A program made the position numbers and the translations under genes. From Oxalobacteraceae bacterium AB_14 (lineage in GTDB: Bacteria > Pseudomonadota > Gammaproteobacteria > Burkholderiales > Burkholderiaceae_D), in the NCBI GenBank assembly GCA_000381565.1, contig KB906725.1, positions 2,235,818 through 2,299,817 on the forward strand: a stretch of 64,000 nt of DNA, written 5' to 3'. The notes under the pieces are model-generated. The model had not been told where the DNA came from. It saw nothing but the letters and a program-made list of their open reading frames with translations, and did no database searches. Position 1 is the stretch's first letter; every line of letters begins with the position of its first letter. This document shows positions 25,340 to 35,303 of the stretch, piece by piece.

Positions 25340-26359
25340 TTGCGACTTCTTCCTTTTATCTTTGCCGCCCTGCTGGGCCTGTGCGGCGCCGCGCGCGCGC
25401 AATACGTCCCGGCCGCCGGCCTCAGCGCCGCCCAGCTGGCGGTGGTCATCAACGATGACGAAGCCAATAGTGTTGAAATCGGTGAATACTACCGCAAGGC
25501 GCGCGCCATCCCGGCTGCCAACATGGTGCACGTGCGCATCCCGCACCGGCCGCACAAACTCGACGCCGGGCAGTTCGAAGCGCTCAAGGCCCAGATCGAC
25601 GCCAGGCTGGGCCCGGATATCCAGGCCGTGCTGATGGTGTGGAGCGCGCCGTACGCGGTCGAGTGCAATGGGCTGACGGCGGCCTACACGCTGGGCCTGG
25701 ACAGCGGCCTGTGCGCCAAGAGCTGCGGCCCGAGCAAGCCCAGCAGCTACTACAATTCGCCGTCGGCCAAGCCCTTTAGCGATCACCAGATGCGCCTGTC
25801 GATGCTGTTGCCGACCGAGTCGGTGGAAGCGTCGAAGGCGCTGATCGACCGCGGCGTGCTGGCCGGCTTCGCCATGCCGGCCGCCACCGCGTATTTTCTC
25901 AACACCAGCGACGCCGCGCGCAGCAGCCGGGCGCGCTTCTTCCCGCGGTCGATGCGGGTGCCGTCGAAGAAGCTGACTATCAAGACCTTGCAGGCCGACA
26001 GCATCGAGCAGGTCGACGGCATCGTCGTCTACGAGACCGGGCTGGCCCATGTGCCCAAGCTGGACACGCTGAAGTTCGTACCGGGCGCGCTGGCCGACCA
26101 CCTGACCTCGTTCGGCGGCGACTTGCTGGCCGAGGGCGGGCAGATGAGCAGCCTGCGCTGGCTGGACGCCGGCGCCACGGCCAGCTACGGCACCATCAGC
26201 GAGCCGTGCAACTACTGGCAGAAATTCCCCAACTCGACGGTGCTGTTGTCGCATTACCTGCGCGGCAACAGCGCGATCGAGGCTTATTGGAAAAGCGTGG
26301 CCTGGCCGGCCCAGGGCGTGTTCATCGGCGAGCCGCTGGCCGCCCCTTACCGCCACTGA
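25340..26359 (+). CDS. TIGR03790 family protein, exported, unknown function
   Basis: A 339-aa protein with a signal peptide (cleavage near AARAQ, residue 20). The segments QLAVVINDDEANSVEIGEYY and VLMVWSAPYAVECNGLTAA match my recollection of family TIGR03790. To my knowledge that family is found only in genomes with exosortases. It contains several cysteines (VECNG, LCAKSCG, EPCNYW) that could form disulfides. No PEP-CTERM tail is present. The start is TTG 25340, since no in-frame ATG fits before the signal peptide. Its position between PEP-CTERM genes supports an exosortase-linked role. Confidence 0.75.
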   Translation: MRLLPFIFAALLGLCGAARAQYVPAAGLSAAQLAVVINDDEANSVEIGEYYRKARAIPAANMVHVRIPHRPHKLDAGQFEALKAQIDARLGPDIQAVLMVWSAPYAVECNGLTAAYTLGLDSGLCAKSCGPSKPSSYYNSPSAKPFSDHQMRLSMLLPTESVEASKALIDRGVLAGFAMPAATAYFLNTSDAARSSRARFFPRSMRVPSKKLTIKTLQADSIEQVDGIVVYETGLAHVPKLDTLKFVPGALADHLTSFGGDLLAEGGQMSSLRWLDAGATASYGTISEPCNYWQKFPNSTVLLSHYLRGNSAIEAYWKSVAWPAQGVFIGEPLAAPYRH

Positions 26360-26416
26360 GCCCGGCGGCGCGCCGCCGGCGCTGTCCTGGCACGCACCGG
26401 CGCAACAGGCGAGAAA

Positions 26417-26442
26417 AGGCTTAGTCCGAACGGACTAAGCCT
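26417..26442. repeat. Perfect 12-bp inverted repeat (hairpin) upstream of the nuclease gene
   Basis: The arms AGGCTTAGTCCG and CGGACTAAGCCT are separated by AA. There is no T-run on the plus strand. The minus strand reads into TTTTC. It may be a weak terminator for the preceding gene, an operator or an mRNA structure. Confidence 0.6.
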
Positions 26443-26548
26443 GTGTCATCAAGGCGTCAATCCCAGCGTCTAATATGCAAAATGCAAGTTTAGAAATCAT
26501 TTTGTTAAGACTGCCGCGCCGACCTTTTCTCTCCACCAGGATCCACTC

Positions 26549-29500
26549 ATGAAAAAAACTCCCCACCTGCCGAACGCCCAGGCTGCCTCCACGCCGGGCC
26601 GGCGCACCATCATCGCCGCAGCCTTGATGGCGGGCCTGTCGGCCTCGGCCCACGCCGATTCGCCGGTCGTGATCAGCCAGGTGTACGGCGGCGGCGGCAA
26701 CTCCGGCGCCACCATCAAGAACGATTTCATCGAACTGTTCAACCGCGGCACGCAGCCGGTCAACCTGACCGGCTGGAGCGTGCAATACGCCAGCGCCTCC
26801 GGCGCCTCGTGGCAGGTGACCAAGATCAGCGGCACGCCGGTGCTGCAACCGGGCCAGTACTACCTGGTGCAGGAAGCGGCCGGCAATGGCGCCGGCGCCT
26901 TGCTGACGCCGGACACCACCGGCACCATTCCGATGAGCGGCAGCGCCGGCAAGGTCGCGCTGGTGAACGATGGCAACGCCTTGACCGGCGCTGCACCGTC
27001 CAGCGCCACGCTGGTGGACCTGCTGGGCTTTAACGCCGGCTTCTTCGAAGGCACGAACGGCCCGGGCCTGAGCAACACCACCGCCGCGCTGCGCGCCAAC
27101 GGCGGCTGCACCGACACCGACAACAACGGCAGCGACTTCGCCACCGGCGCGCCGGCTCCGCGCAACACCGCCAGCGCACTGCATTCGTGCAGCGTGCCGG
27201 CGGCGCCGCCGATCGTCGCCAGCTGCCCGGCCAACCTGGCGATGGCGGTCGGCTTTGCCGGCGTCGCCGACCTGAGCGCGACCGACGCCGACGGCATCGT
27301 CAACAACGCCGTCATCACCTCGACCGCCGTGCCGGGCATTAGCCTGGTGAACTTCCTGGCCGCCTCGGCGGCCGGCGCCAACGCCAGCGCCAGCCTGAAC
27401 GTGGCCGCCGGCGTGCCGCAGGGCAACTACCCGGTGGTGGTGCGTTTCGATAACGACCAGGCGCAGCAGACCAGCTGCACCATCAACGTCAACGTGGCCG
27501 TGCCGGCCGCCGTCACCCACAGCATTCCGCAAATCCAGGGCCCGGGCGAGACCAGCCCCTACGCCGGCACCGTGCAGACCACCGAAGGCGTGGTCACGGC
27601 CAAGGTCGGCTCCGGCTTCTTCATCCAGGATGCGGCCGGCGACGGCAATCCGCAGACCTCGGACGGCGTGTTCGTCTACACCACCGCCGCCAACACCGGC
27701 ACCGTGCAGGTGGGCGACCAGGTGCGCATCACCGGCACCGTCAGCGACTACGCGCCGGTGGCCGGCGGCCACGCCTACACCGAGCTGCAGAACATCAGCG
27801 CCATCGTCAAGACCGGCAGCGGCATCGCCATCACGCCGACCAACATCGAACTGCCGTACGCCAACCTGGGCCAGGTCGAAGGCATGCTGGTGCGCTTCAG
27901 CAACGCGCTGACCGTGTCGCAGCTGGAGTTCCTGGGCAGCCGCGGCGAAGTGACGCTGTCGTCCGGCCGCCTGGAGGCGCCGACCAACCACTACCGCGCC
28001 GGCTCGGACGAGGCCAAGGCGCTGGCGCTGGCCAACGCCGGCAACCAGATCGTGCTGGACGACGGCGTCTTCGTCACGCCGACCACCATTCCTTACCTGG
28101 GCGACGACGGCTCGCTGCGCGCCGGCGACACCGTCTCCGGCCTGACCGGCGTGGTCGACTTCGGCGCCAAGGGCGGCGGCGGCGCCAGCTTCAAGCTGCA
28201 GCCGACCGTGGCGCCGGTGTTCTCGCAGGACAATCCGCGCACTGCGCCGCCCGCCCTGGTGGCCGGCAACATCAAGGTCGCCAGCGCCAACGTGCTGAAC
28301 TACTTCACCACCTTCACCAACGGCACCGACGTCGAAGGCCGCAGCGGCCAGGGTTGCTCGCTCGGTTCCAGCATCAGCAAGTCCAACTGCCGCGGCGCCG
28401 ACAACCTCAACGAGTTCAACCGCCAGAGCGCCAAGATCGTCGGCGAACTCAAGGCCATCGACGCCGACGTCTTCGGCCTGATGGAAATCCAGAACAGCGG
28501 CGAATACACGGTCGGCTACCTGGTCAAGGCGCTCAACGAAGCGATCGCGCCGGGCACCGGCTTCCAGACCTACGCGGTCGTGCCCAAGCCGGCCGCCACC
28601 GGCACCGACGCCATCCGCGTCGCCATGATCTACAAGCCGGCCACGCTGACCATGGTGGGCAGCGCGCTGTCGGACGCCGACAGCGTCAATAACCGGCCGC
28701 CGATGGCGCAGACCTTCGTCGCCGCCAACGGCGCCAAGTTCTCGCTGATCGTCAACCACCTGAAATCGAAGGGCAGCTGCCCGAGCGGTTCCGGCGCCGA
28801 CGCCAACAGCGGCGACGGCCAGAGCTGCTGGAACGCCACCCGCGTCAACCAGGCCAAGCGCCTGATCAACGTGTTCGCGCCGCAAGTGGCGGCCGCCGCC
28901 GGCGACGCCAAGGTGCTGATGATCGGCGACTTCAATTCCTACGGCATGGAAGACCCGATCAAGGCCATCACCGACCAGGGCTACGTCAACCAGCTGGAGC
29001 GCTTCGTGCGCGGTGGCGGCGGCATGCCTTACTCCTTCGTCTTCAACGGCGAAGCGGGCTACCTGGATCACGCGCTGAGCAACGCCGCCATGAGCGCCTC
29101 GGTGGTGGACGCCGCCGAATGGCATAACAACGCCGACGAGCCGACCGTGGTCGACTACAACACCGACGGCAAGCCGGAAGACAAGTACAGCGCCGCGCCG
29201 TACCGCGCCTCCGACCACGATCCGGTCGTCGTCAGCCTGAACCTGACCGCGCCGTACAGCGACGTCAGCGCCGGCGTCAAGGCGGTCGGCAGCGGCCTGG
29301 TGTTCAACCGCGCCACCGGCAAGTACAGCTCGACGTTCTCGGTCACCAACACCGGCAGCGCCGCGCTGAGCGGCCCGTTCCAGGTCGAGTTCGACGGCCT
29401 GCCGGCCGGCATCACGCTGAGCAACGCCAGCGGCAGCCACGCCGGCGCGCCTTACATCACGGTCAACGCCGCCACCCTGGCGCCGGGCGCCACCGTCTCG

Positions 29501-29575
29501 TTCGCGCTGAGCTTCAGCAAGACCGGCACGGCCAACATCAGCTACACCACCAAAGTCTACAGCGGCACTTTCTAA
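26549..29575 (+). CDS. ExeM/NucH family extracellular endonuclease
   Basis: A 1008-aa secreted nuclease. The signal peptide ends near residue 36 (SASAHA). Residues about 38-190 form a lamin-tail-like domain (VVISQVYGGGGNSGATIKND), and 330-450 an OB-fold region. Residues about 575-895 form the endonuclease/exonuclease/phosphatase domain, with VASANVLNYF, FGLMEIQN, NHLKSKGSC, GDFNSYG (near 791) and SDHDPVV (near 888). A C-terminal beta-rich module follows. ExeM-like enzymes degrade extracellular DNA in biofilms and release phosphate and nucleotides. No PEP-CTERM tail is present. The start is ATG 26549; the next gene follows after 10 bp. Confidence 0.9.
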   Translation: MKKTPHLPNAQAASTPGRRTIIAAALMAGLSASAHADSPVVISQVYGGGGNSGATIKNDFIELFNRGTQPVNLTGWSVQYASASGASWQVTKISGTPVLQPGQYYLVQEAAGNGAGALLTPDTTGTIPMSGSAGKVALVNDGNALTGAAPSSATLVDLLGFNAGFFEGTNGPGLSNTTAALRANGGCTDTDNNGSDFATGAPAPRNTASALHSCSVPAAPPIVASCPANLAMAVGFAGVADLSATDADGIVNNAVITSTAVPGISLVNFLAASAAGANASASLNVAAGVPQGNYPVVVRFDNDQAQQTSCTINVNVAVPAAVTHSIPQIQGPGETSPYAGTVQTTEGVVTAKVGSGFFIQDAAGDGNPQTSDGVFVYTTAANTGTVQVGDQVRITGTVSDYAPVAGGHAYTELQNISAIVKTGSGIAITPTNIELPYANLGQVEGMLVRFSNALTVSQLEFLGSRGEVTLSSGRLEAPTNHYRAGSDEAKALALANAGNQIVLDDGVFVTPTTIPYLGDDGSLRAGDTVSGLTGVVDFGAKGGGGASFKLQPTVAPVFSQDNPRTAPPALVAGNIKVASANVLNYFTTFTNGTDVEGRSGQGCSLGSSISKSNCRGADNLNEFNRQSAKIVGELKAIDADVFGLMEIQNSGEYTVGYLVKALNEAIAPGTGFQTYAVVPKPAATGTDAIRVAMIYKPATLTMVGSALSDADSVNNRPPMAQTFVAANGAKFSLIVNHLKSKGSCPSGSGADANSGDGQSCWNATRVNQAKRLINVFAPQVAAAAGDAKVLMIGDFNSYGMEDPIKAITDQGYVNQLERFVRGGGGMPYSFVFNGEAGYLDHALSNAAMSASVVDAAEWHNNADEPTVVDYNTDGKPEDKYSAAPYRASDHDPVVVSLNLTAPYSDVSAGVKAVGSGLVFNRATGKYSSTFSVTNTGSAALSGPFQVEFDGLPAGITLSNASGSHAGAPYITVNAATLAPGATVSFALSFSKTGTANISYTTKVYSGTF

Positions 29576-29585
29576 GGATACGACC

Positions 29586-30212
29586 ATGTTCAAACCAAAC
29601 TTCTCCCTGACCCTGCGCCATGCCGCGCTGGCGCTCGCGCTGAGCGGCCTCGCCGGCCTGGCCTCGGCCCAGACCCTGCATGTGGAACTGAACACGGCGT
29701 CGCTGGGCAGCAGCGGCTTCCTCGACTTGCAGTTCGCTCCGGCGAACACGCCGGCCGTGTTCGCCAGCGCCACCATCAGCCACCTGGTCGGCTTCGGTGA
29801 CCTGAGCGGCGTCAGCACGCAAGGCAACGTACTGCAGAACGCCGGCGGCTTCGTGTTCGGCAACACCACCGACTACAACGACCTGTACCAGGCGATGGCC
29901 TTCGGCGGCAAGGTCAGCTTCGACGTCACCTTCGGCGGCCTGTCCGATCCGTCGCCGGCCGCGATCCCGAGCAAGTTCGCCGTGTCCTTCTACGGCGCCG
30001 ACGGCAAGACGGTGCTGGGCGACGCCGAACCGGACGGCAGCCTGATGTCGATCAGCTGGCAGCCGAGCGCCGACGCCGGCGCGGTTTCGCTGGACATCAC
30101 CGACCAGAACATCGCCAACGTCAGCGCGGTGCCGGAGCCGTCGACCTGGGCCATGCTGGGCGCCGGCCTGGCGCTGGTGGGCTTTGTGCGCCGCCGCACG
30201 TTCGCCGTCTGA
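29586..30212 (+). CDS. PEP-CTERM protein (NF038129-like family)
   Basis: A 208-aa exported protein. The signal peptide runs to about residue 28 (GLASAQ). The mature domain begins TLHVELNTASLG and resembles the PEP-CTERM family with the NF038129 label. The C-terminal sorting signal is VPEPSTWAMLGAG, a hydrophobic stretch, then RRRTFAV. It lies 10 bp after the extracellular nuclease gene and is probably co-transcribed with it. The function is unknown. The start is ATG 29586. Confidence 0.83.
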   Translation: MFKPNFSLTLRHAALALALSGLAGLASAQTLHVELNTASLGSSGFLDLQFAPANTPAVFASATISHLVGFGDLSGVSTQGNVLQNAGGFVFGNTTDYNDLYQAMAFGGKVSFDVTFGGLSDPSPAAIPSKFAVSFYGADGKTVLGDAEPDGSLMSISWQPSADAGAVSLDITDQNIANVSAVPEPSTWAMLGAGLALVGFVRRRTFAV

Positions 30213-30234
30213 GTCTTACCCCGCACGGCCAAGC

Positions 30235-30264
30235 GGGGTCGGACCCCGTACGGGGTCCGACCCC
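30235..30264. repeat. 30-bp perfect dyad repeat (REP-like)
   Basis: GGGGTCGGACCCC, then GTAC, then GGGGTCCGACCCC form a perfect inverted repeat whose arms are themselves nearly self-complementary. It is just after a stop codon and resembles dispersed REP-type elements. Copy number in the genome cannot be judged here. Confidence 0.75.
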
Positions 30265-30316
30265 TAAGTGGCGAGGCTCGCGTAGCGCTCAAAGCAGGCG
30301 GGGTAGTTGGTAGGCT

Positions 30317-30350
30317 GCAAAAAAACGACACCAGAGGTGTCGTTTTTTGC
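30317..30350. terminator. Bidirectional Rho-independent terminator
   Basis: An ACGACACC / GGTGTCGT stem with an AGA loop is flanked by seven A on the left and six T on the right. Confidence 0.85.
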
Positions 30351-30489
30351 GTTTAGGCGGTGTCTTCTAAATGGCAAGTCATGCAGGCGGGGACTGGATA
30401 TATATCGCCAAACTCTGAATCCCGCTTGGAAATCATATTAGTAATGCCAGATTGCCTGTTGCATAGTTCTTCCTTTACACGGATTTGCC

Positions 30490-31227
<738 letters not shown>

Positions 31228-31229
31228 CA

Positions 31230-32036
31230 ATGGAACAACTGGTCATCTTGAGCAAGCTGGAGCAGGAATACCTGCTGCACGCGATCGAGGCGGTGCTGCC
31301 GGTGCGCCAGGCGCGCCAGCTGTGCCTGTGGACCCAGGGCCAGCTCCAGGCGCTGCTGCCGCACAGCATCATGGTCTGCCTGCAGTTCGGCGCCCAGGAC
31401 GAGCTGCAGCACGTCGAATGCATGCACAGCACGGTGCTCGACGCCGGCCTGCTGGCCCGCCTGGGCGACAAGGCCGACGGCCTGGCGCTGCGGCTGGCGC
31501 GCCACTGCCGCGACGGCGTGCGCCTGCCGGCCCTGCTGGACGCCGGCGCCACCGCTAGCGGGCCGCTGGACGCGCCGCACCAGCCGCTGGCGCCGTTCCT
31601 GGGCGAGCTGCGCGCGCTGGGCCTGGACAACCTGCTGCTGCACGGCACCGAGCGGCTGCCGGGCGGCTCGACCTTCTTCGTGCTGTTCGGCCTGCCGCAC
31701 CGGCCGCGCCCGCGCCACGCCTATTTCCTCGAGCTGCTGCTGCCGCATCTGCACCTGGCGCTGCAACGGGTCGGCCAGCAGCAACGCCAGGCCCGCGCCG
31801 GCGCGCTGGCGCGGCCGGTCAGCGCGCGCGAAATGGAAATCCTGCACTGGGTGCGCGAGGGCAAAAGCAACGAGGAAATCGGCCTGATCCTCGGCATCAG
31901 CGGCCTGACGGTGAAGAACCACCTGCAGCGGACCTACCGCCTGCTGGGCGTGTCCAACCGGGCGCACGCCATCGCGCGCGGCATGGCCTTGCACTTGTTC
32001 GAACAGGCGCCGGCGCCGCTGGCGCGCGCCGCCTGA
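31230..32036 (+). CDS. epsA: XrtB/PEP-CTERM-associated transcriptional regulator EpsA (LuxR-type)
   Basis: A 268-aa protein. The N-terminal sensor-like domain opens LEQEYLLHAIEAVLPVRQARQL. A C-terminal LuxR/GerE helix-turn-helix (residues about 195-248) includes VSAREMEILHWVREGKSNEE and LTVKNHLQRTYRLLGV. The combination matches the EpsA family first named in methanolan-type exopolysaccharide loci and associated with exosortase B. It presumably controls eps and PEP-CTERM gene expression. The gene starts at ATG 31230, 2 bp after the response regulator stop, so both are likely in one operon. It is 7 kb from manC, with the PEP-CTERM genes between. Confidence 0.88.
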   Translation: MEQLVILSKLEQEYLLHAIEAVLPVRQARQLCLWTQGQLQALLPHSIMVCLQFGAQDELQHVECMHSTVLDAGLLARLGDKADGLALRLARHCRDGVRLPALLDAGATASGPLDAPHQPLAPFLGELRALGLDNLLLHGTERLPGGSTFFVLFGLPHRPRPRHAYFLELLLPHLHLALQRVGQQQRQARAGALARPVSAREMEILHWVREGKSNEEIGLILGISGLTVKNHLQRTYRLLGVSNRAHAIARGMALHLFEQAPAPLARAA

Positions 32037-32040
32037 GCAA

Positions 32041-32070
32041 AAAAAAGCGCCGGGCCTCGCGGCCCGGCGC
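32041..32070. terminator. Shared terminator between epsA and the S8 protease
   Basis: A GCGCCGGGCC / GGCCCGGCGC stem with a TCGC loop has six A on its left. The minus strand therefore has a T-run and gives a strong terminator for the leftward protease gene. On the plus strand the hairpin lacks a T-run. Confidence 0.8.
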
Positions 32071-32089
32071 CTTGCACCGCATCGACAAC

Positions 32090-35000
32090 TTACTGGGCGC
32101 CGACGCCGCGTGCGATCCGGTCTGGCTGCGCCAATGGCACCGGATTATTGGTTTCCACTTTCAGCACCGTGGTGGCGGCGACGCTACTGTCGAGACCCAG
32201 GTACTGGATGCCGCCGTAGTAGCGGGTGCCGGCCGCCAGGCCGGACCAGCTGGCGCTGACCGACGCCGTGCTGGCCGCGTACACCTTGCTCGGCACGGCG
32301 ATACGCAGCGCGCCACCGGTGTCGCTGCGGTTCACCACGGCCGACGACAGCTTGAAGTCGGTCGCGCCGCCGCTGGCGGCGGCGTAGCCGACCACGCACA
32401 CGCTGTAGCTGCCGGCGTCCGGCGAGGTCAGGATCACCGACTCGTTGGCGCCGCCGTGTCCGCTGTAGCCGACGATGTTTCCGCCGCTCAGCACTGCCAG
32501 GTCGAGATCGTCATTGCCGTTGCCGGAGCTGGTGTCGGCATTGAACAGTTCGAACGCCGCCACCACCGTGTTGGCGGCGATGCTGACCGGTACCACCGTG
32601 GTGCCGGCGGCGCCGCTGTTGCAGGCGGTCTTCACCTGGTCGAGCGTGTCGACGGAACCGGTGGCCGCCTCGCCCACCGTCATGATGGCGCTCTTGGTGA
32701 CTGCCTTCATGCCGCCGCTGGCGACGTTCATGCGGCCCGAGAAGCCGGTGCCGACGCTCAGCGAGGTGTAGCCGCTGACCTTGGTGCTGGCCAGCAGCGC
32801 CGGCGCGGTGACCGGCTTGCCGCTGCGGGCCGTGACCGGGATGCGCACGACGTGGCTGCCATCGGTCCAGGTCAGCGAACCGTACTGCCAGACGTTGTCG
32901 GCGGCGTCGCTGCGGGTCAGCTTGACGGTGAAGCTGCCGGTCGCGCCCGGCGCCAGGGTCAGCGACGACGGCGTGACCACCGCGGTGTAGCCGCTGATGC
33001 TGGCGCTGGCGTTGTAGGTCGCCTGCGCCGCGCCGACGTTGGTGACGCTGCGGCTGACGGTGACGCTGCCCAGCACATTGCCCAGCGTGATGGACGGCAG
33101 GTTCAGGTTGTAGCCGGCCAGGGTGCCGCTGCTGCACTGGCTGGTGACGCCGGCGCCGCACAGGTATTTCTTGTAGTCGGTCGCGCCGGCGTCGTACACC
33201 AGGCCCGGATCGGCGGCGCCGCTCGGGTTGTAGGACTTGCCGTCGGCCGGGCGCAGCATGGTGCCGAACGGATTGATGTGGCCCGCGCCCTGCGCCCACG
33301 GCAGGATGCCCTGCTGGGTGCCGGCCAGGCCGTCGCTGAAGGTCGGCGTGGCGCTGGTCATCAGCGCCGACTTGATCGCCGCCGGCGACCAGCCCGGATG
33401 CTGCTGGCGCAACAGCGCGGCCACGCCGGCCACGTGCGGCGCGGCCATCGAGGTGCCCTGGTACAGCGCCCAGGCGGCCTGCGGCGGCAGGGTGCCGGAG
33501 TTGAGCGAGGCTTGCTGCGCCGGCGTCAGTTCCGGCGTCACGCCGGCCAGGATGTCGACGCCGGGCGCCGCCATGTCGGGCTTGAGCACGTTGCCGTCGC
33601 TGAGGTTGGGACCGCGCGACGAGAAGTTGGCGATCACCGGCGCCGGCGACGCGCCGATCGCGTTGACGAAGTGGCTCAGGGCGGCGCTGCTGTTGGCCAG
33701 CTGGGCGTAGGTCTTGACCAGCTCGCCATCGGCGGCCGACAGGTGGACCGTCGGCACCGAGTGCACTTCGGCCACCAGGCCGGCGCCGTTGTCGACCATC
33801 ACCATGCCGACGCCGCCGGCTTCCTTGACGGCCAGGCTCTTGTCGACGCGGGCGGTGATGCCGCGCATGCAGGTGACGATCTTGCCGGCCACCTTGGCCG
33901 GGTCGAGCACGGCCACGCCGCCGTTCGAGCCGGCGCTGTAGCACAGCTTGACGAGGTTGGCGTCGGCGCCGGCCGCGGCGGCGTCCTCCGAGCGGATGAT
34001 CGGGGTGCCGGCCGGCAGCGCGTCGATGTTGAGCGAGGCGCCGCTGTAGGTGGCGCCGTTGCCCAGCGTGACGTCAGCCTTGAGGAAGCGGTTGTGGCTG
34101 GCGGCGGCGATGGTCGACAGCCACGGTCCGATGTGGTTGACCGTTTGCGCCGGGCCGTCGTTGCCGGCCGAGGCCGAAACGAACACGCCGGCGTTGGTGG
34201 CGCGCAGGAAGGCCTGCTCGACCGCGTCGTTCGGCGTGGTGCCGCCGCTGATCGAGTAGTTGATGACGTTCACGCCATCCTGCACGGCGCGGTCGATCGC
34301 GGCCACGCTGTCGTCGGTCCAGCAACTGTTCTTGCCGCCGGTGGCGTCGGTGGCGTCGTTGTAGGTCCAGCACACCTTGTACATGGCGATGCGCGCGCGC
34401 GGCGCCATGCCCGACACGGTGCCCATCGGGATGCCGTTCAGGATCGCCGGCACGCCGTTGTTGCCGGCCGCCGTGCTCGAGGTGTGGGTGCCGTGGCCGC
34501 CATGGCCGACGGTGCCGCCGATCGAGTCGCGCGGCGAGACGAATTCGGTCCAGTGCAGCGATTTGCCGGTGGCGTCGAAGCCGCTCTTGAAGTAGCGCGC
34601 GCCGATCAATTTGTTGTTGCAGGAGGCCACGGTGAAGCCCTCGCCGGTCTGGCAGGCGCCGTTCCAGTTGGCCGGTGCGCTGTAGGCGATGCTGCCGCCC
34701 TGGTCGAAGGTCGGCACGCCGTTGCTGTCGACGCGGTCCGCGTAGGCCGGGTTTTCCGGCCAGATGCCGCCGTCGACCACGCCGATGACGATGTTCTCGC
34801 CGGCGTGTTCCTTGCCGCCCAGCTGCGCCCACAGGCCGTTCGGGCCGTCCAGGCCGAGGAAGGTCGGGGTGTAGTTGGTCAGCAGGTGGTTTTCCGTGTT
34901 GGCGGTGATGGTCGACACGGCGCTGTTCGCCTGCAGGGTGCGCACTTCACCGTCGGTCAGCATGGCCGAGAAGCCGTTCAGCACCACCTTGTAGTCGTGG

Positions 35001-35275
35001 TTGATCGGCGCGTTCGGCACCAGCGCCTTGACGTCGGCCTGCTTCTGGTCCAGGTAGTCCATGTATAGCTGCACCGTTTGCGCGCCCATCTGCAGGCGTG
35101 AGCCGGGCGCCGGCTGGGTGGCGGCCAGGCCGGCCACTTCGCCGTTGTAGGCCGCGACCGGCTTGTCGGCCAGTTGCACGATGTAGGAGCGGCGGATGTC
35201 GTCGGCGTGGGCCAGCGACGCGGCGCCAGCCAGCAACAGCGCCACGGCGGCGGCGACAGGATTGAGTTTCATCAT
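32090..35275 (-). CDS. Secreted S8 family serine peptidase (subtilase with PA domain)
   Basis: A 1061-aa protein with a signal peptide (SLAHA, residue 24) and an I9 propeptide (about 25-130). The catalytic triad is D168 in GVVDGGIWP, H261 in GHGGHGTHTSST and S609 in GTSMAAPHVAG; the oxyanion residue is N372 in SAGNDG. A PA domain is inserted at about 440-530. Fibronectin type III-like and beta-rich domains follow S609. The architecture resembles cucumisin-like subtilases. It probably acts outside the cell on proteins. No PEP-CTERM tail is seen. The start is ATG 35275. A PEP-CTERM gene lies 28 bp upstream on the same strand. Confidence 0.92.
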   Translation of the reverse strand: MMKLNPVAAAVALLLAGAASLAHADDIRRSYIVQLADKPVAAYNGEVAGLAATQPAPGSRLQMGAQTVQLYMDYLDQKQADVKALVPNAPINHDYKVVLNGFSAMLTDGEVRTLQANSAVSTITANTENHLLTNYTPTFLGLDGPNGLWAQLGGKEHAGENIVIGVVDGGIWPENPAYADRVDSNGVPTFDQGGSIAYSAPANWNGACQTGEGFTVASCNNKLIGARYFKSGFDATGKSLHWTEFVSPRDSIGGTVGHGGHGTHTSSTAAGNNGVPAILNGIPMGTVSGMAPRARIAMYKVCWTYNDATDATGGKNSCWTDDSVAAIDRAVQDGVNVINYSISGGTTPNDAVEQAFLRATNAGVFVSASAGNDGPAQTVNHIGPWLSTIAAASHNRFLKADVTLGNGATYSGASLNIDALPAGTPIIRSEDAAAAGADANLVKLCYSAGSNGGVAVLDPAKVAGKIVTCMRGITARVDKSLAVKEAGGVGMVMVDNGAGLVAEVHSVPTVHLSAADGELVKTYAQLANSSAALSHFVNAIGASPAPVIANFSSRGPNLSDGNVLKPDMAAPGVDILAGVTPELTPAQQASLNSGTLPPQAAWALYQGTSMAAPHVAGVAALLRQQHPGWSPAAIKSALMTSATPTFSDGLAGTQQGILPWAQGAGHINPFGTMLRPADGKSYNPSGAADPGLVYDAGATDYKKYLCGAGVTSQCSSGTLAGYNLNLPSITLGNVLGSVTVSRSVTNVGAAQATYNASASISGYTAVVTPSSLTLAPGATGSFTVKLTRSDAADNVWQYGSLTWTDGSHVVRIPVTARSGKPVTAPALLASTKVSGYTSLSVGTGFSGRMNVASGGMKAVTKSAIMTVGEAATGSVDTLDQVKTACNSGAAGTTVVPVSIAANTVVAAFELFNADTSSGNGNDDLDLAVLSGGNIVGYSGHGGANESVILTSPDAGSYSVCVVGYAAASGGATDFKLSSAVVNRSDTGGALRIAVPSKVYAASTASVSASWSGLAAGTRYYGGIQYLGLDSSVAATTVLKVETNNPVPLAQPDRIARGVGAQ

Positions 35276-35303
35276 TGTTTTTATCCTTGAACGTGAGGGG
35301 GCT

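Noticed and set aside
26417..26442. Plus-strand Rho-independent terminator for the TIGR03790 gene
   Set aside because: The hairpin is perfect but is followed by GTGTCATC, not a T-run. It is listed as an inverted repeat instead.
26435..29869. A reverse-strand open frame of 1144 codons
   Set aside because: It is the antisense shadow of the ExeM-type nuclease gene. The residues are His/Gly/Arg/Val-rich nonsense without domain motifs, a usual effect of GC-ending codons on the real strand.
32072..35068. A forward open frame of 998 codons
   Set aside because: Shadow of the S8 protease gene on the other strand. The catalytic motifs are only in the reverse frame.
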